Source: CAVVAH01 sp963746175 (GTDB lineage Bacteria > Actinomycetota > Actinomycetes > JACCUZ01). Taken from it: DNA of 64,000 bases. The notes beneath the pieces were generated by a model. It did no database searches and was not told where the DNA came from. It worked only from the letters and a program-made list of their open reading frames with translations. Made by a program: the position numbers and the translations under genes. The stretch is from contig CAVVAH010000004.1 in the NCBI GenBank assembly GCA_963746175.1, positions 744,001 through 808,000 of the forward strand. The letters run 5' to 3'. This document shows positions 62,338 to 64,000 of this stretch, piece after piece; position 1 is the first letter of the stretch, and every line of letters starts with the position of its first letter.

Positions 62338-62975
62338 CGGTCGATCCCAGCACCTGGACCGAGGTCACCGACGAGGCCGCGCTGCGCGAGCTGCTCGGCA
62401 CGCCGTCGGGTGGCGCGGTGGCCAAGGAGCGCACCACGCTGCACGAGCTGGACCGGCAGTGGATCGCGGCGTCCCCGTTCCTGCTGATGGCCACGGCCGG
62501 TGCCGACGGAACCTGCGACGTCTCACCCAAGGGCGACCCCGCCGGCTTCGTGCACGTCCTCGACGACACCACGATCGCCATGCCGGAACGCCCCGGCAAC
62601 AAGCGTGCCGACGGCTGGGTCAACGTGCTGTGCAACCCGCACGTCGGGCTGATCTTCGTGGTCCCCGGCCGGGTCGACACCCTGCGCGTCAACGGCCGCG
62701 CCCGGCTGGTCAGCGAGGCGCCGTTCCTCGACGACATGACGGTGCAGGGGCACCGCCCGCTGCTCGCGCTGGTCGTCGAGGTCGAGCAGGTGTTCCACCA
62801 CTGCGGCAAGGCGTTCCTCCGGTCGCAGCTGTGGCACCCGGAGTCCTGGGACGAGCACGGGCTGCCGCGCCGCGCCGTCATCGCGCGCACCCTCGAGCGG
62901 CCGCAGGCCGACCTCGACGAGCTCGACGCGTACTACGGCCCGGCGTACGCCGAGAGGCTCTACCGCCAGACCTGA
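62334..62975 (+). CDS. FMN-dependent pyridoxamine-5'-phosphate-oxidase-like flavoprotein (MSMEG_1061 type)
   Basis: 213 residues of the PPOX split-barrel family. ASPFLLMATAGADGTCDVSPKGDPAGFVHVLDDTTIAMPERPGNKRADGWVNVL contains the FMN-binding strand and phosphate contacts; RVNGRARLVSE follows. The ATG overlaps the HxlR-peroxiredoxin stop (ATGA), so it is expressed together with it and may serve redox defence. Substrate unknown. Confidence 0.85.
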   Translation: MTVDPSTWTEVTDEAALRELLGTPSGGAVAKERTTLHELDRQWIAASPFLLMATAGADGTCDVSPKGDPAGFVHVLDDTTIAMPERPGNKRADGWVNVLCNPHVGLIFVVPGRVDTLRVNGRARLVSEAPFLDDMTVQGHRPLLALVVEVEQVFHHCGKAFLRSQLWHPESWDEHGLPRRAVIARTLERPQADLDELDAYYGPAYAERLYRQT

Positions 62976-62998
62976 GCCGGTCGCGCGCGCGCTGGCCG

Positions 62999-63079
62999 TG
63001 ACCACGTTACGTGGTCATCAGTGCTTGTCGGGCGTGCACGACCCCGCCAAGCATGCCGTCGACCACGTATACGTGGTCA
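62999..63079. repeat. Composite palindrome: dyad - GCTTGTCG hairpin - GTATAC dyad (copy 2)
   Basis: TGACCACGT-T-ACGTGGTCA (62999-63017), GCTTGTCG (63023-63030) with its near-complement (63045-63052, one mismatch), and a perfect 18-bp GACCACGTA/TACGTGGTC dyad (63061-63078). Same modules as 32621-32676 with one more dyad. Between the convergent PPOX and purB genes. Confidence 0.88.
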
Positions 63080-63115
63080 CGCAGCGGACTGCGCCGGCGC
63101 GAGCGAGCGGGGCGG

Positions 63116-64000
63116 CTAGAGGATCGGGGCGGGGACGTACGACGCGGCGTCGGGGTGGCGGCGGACGACCTCCGCGACGCGTGCCACCACGGCGGCCACC
63201 TGGGCACCGGCGGCACCGGTGAAGGACGCCGGGTCGGCGACCAGGTCGCCGAGCTGCTCGCGCGAGAGCCCGAGCCGCGCGTCGGCGGCGAGCCGGTCGA
63301 AGAGGTCGTTGTCGGTGCTGCCCTGCTCGCGCATGCCGAGGGCGACGGCGACGGCGTGCTCCTTGATGGCCTCGTGCGCCTGCTCGCGGCCGACCCCGTT
63401 GCGCACCGCGGCCATCAGGACCTTCGTCGTCGCGAGGAACGGCAGGAAGCGGTCCAGCTCGCGGGCGACCACGGCCGGGTACGCGCCGAACTCGTCGAGC
63501 ACGGTGAGGAACGTCTGGAACAGCCCGTCGGCGGCGAAGAAGGCGTCCGGGAGAGCCACCCGGCGTACCACCGAGCAGAAGACGTCACCCTCGTTCCACT
63601 GCGCGCCCGCCAGCTCGCCGACCATCGAGAGGTAGCCGCGGAGCACGACGGCCAGCCCGTTGACCCGCTCGCAGGACCGGGTGTTCATCTTGTGCGGCAT
63701 CGCGCTGGAGCCGACCTGGCCGGCCTGGAACCCCTCGGTCGCGAGCTCCTGCCCGGCCATCAGCCGGATCGTGGTCGCCAGGCTGGACGGCCCGGCCGCG
63801 AGCTGCACCAGCGCGGCCACCGCGTCGAGGTCCAGCGACCGCGGGTAGACCTGCCCGACGCTGGTCAGCACCCGGTCGAAGCCGAGGTGTGCGGCGACCC
63901 GCTGCTCCAGGTCGGCGAGCCTCGCGGGGTCGCCGTCGAGCAGGTCGAGCTGGTCCTGCGCGGTGCCCACCGGCCCCTTGATGCCGCGGAGCGGGTAGCG
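63116..64000 (-). CDS. purB: Adenylosuccinate lyase (PurB), C-terminal part
   Basis: 294 C-terminal residues are visible; the gene starts beyond the window. The fumarase-superfamily signature GSSAMPHKMNTRSCERVNGL, with the catalytic Ser in its flexible loop, is present, preceded by RLMAGQELATEGFQAGQV and followed by RVALPDAFFAADGLFQTFL. It acts twice in purine synthesis, releasing fumarate from SAICAR and from adenylosuccinate. With purC a few kilobases away it continues the purine gene group. Confidence 0.95.
   Translation of the reverse strand, partial: RYPLRGIKGPVGTAQDQLDLLDGDPARLADLEQRVAAHLGFDRVLTSVGQVYPRSLDLDAVAALVQLAAGPSSLATTIRLMAGQELATEGFQAGQVGSSAMPHKMNTRSCERVNGLAVVLRGYLSMVGELAGAQWNEGDVFCSVVRRVALPDAFFAADGLFQTFLTVLDEFGAYPAVVARELDRFLPFLATTKVLMAAVRNGVGREQAHEAIKEHAVAVALGMREQGSTDNDLFDRLAADARLGLSREQLGDLVADPASFTGAAGAQVAAVVARVAEVVRRHPDAASYVPAPIL

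Noticed and set aside
23008..63079. CRISPR array
   Set aside because: The repeats are dispersed, palindromic and single; there are no regularly spaced units with spacers and no cas genes.

Overview
The window is about 64 kb of very GC-rich DNA (codon third positions almost all G/C, GTG starts common, many 4-base start/stop overlaps). It comes from an actinomycete-type actinobacterium. The block bldC - conserved hypothetical - amino-acid dehydrogenase - DUF3073 - purM - purF (about 32.8-38.8 kb) has the same order as I remember from Streptomyces. Separate purS, purQ and small-type purL also fit. Genus cannot be fixed from the sequence alone.

1-6.1 kb is a tightly coupled myo-inositol catabolic operon: the tail of an inositol-dehydrogenase-like gene, iolC, a Cgl0159-type aldolase, iolB, iolD and iolE. 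6.2-19.4 kb is a carbohydrate region: a frameshifted oxidoreductase, a GMC oxidoreductase, an FrcBCA/Rbs-type sugar importer divergent from a LacI regulator with a perfect 14-bp operator, a run of FGGY kinase / phosphomannose-isomerase-like / 1-phosphofructokinase-family genes, a class I aldolase with an oxidoreductase, and a ribokinase. Together they look like a complete but unassigned ketose or polyol pathway ending in triose phosphates.

19.6-32.5 kb is accessory: a secreted small protein with an ECF sigma factor and its membrane partner, a GNAT enzyme, a decayed flavin monooxygenase carrying a 16-bp tandem duplication and fused to a MaoC remnant, an FtsX-type ABC exporter with two ATPases, a VOC protein, a LysE exporter and an MMPL transporter. 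32.8-38.8 kb is the bldC-purF core. 39-44.3 kb holds a frameshifted secreted beta-propeller gene with a LexA-type box, and a polyamine-type ABC transporter. 44.6-51 kb holds an M14 carboxypeptidase, an SCP-like protein, a HIT-like protein, tRNA-Gly(TCC), a VOC fusion and purLQS. 51.1-64 kb holds an amino-acid ABC transporter, a large LAL regulator, galE, purC, a cupin-TPR protein, an HxlR-peroxiredoxin fusion with a PPOX flavoprotein, and the 3' part of purB.

Two features run through the whole window. First, at least twelve intergenic palindromic elements fall into a few sequence families (68-bp nested GTTTGCGACCT elements, CACGTG/GTATAC composite elements, GATCCACAGC elements), mostly at gene 3' ends and between convergent genes. 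Second, at least eleven genes appear to be leaderless: a TANNNT -10 box sits 6-7 nt before the start codon and there is no ribosome-binding site. The palindrome families are the strongest candidate for something under-described. Three genes are frameshifted and two more survive only as fragments.
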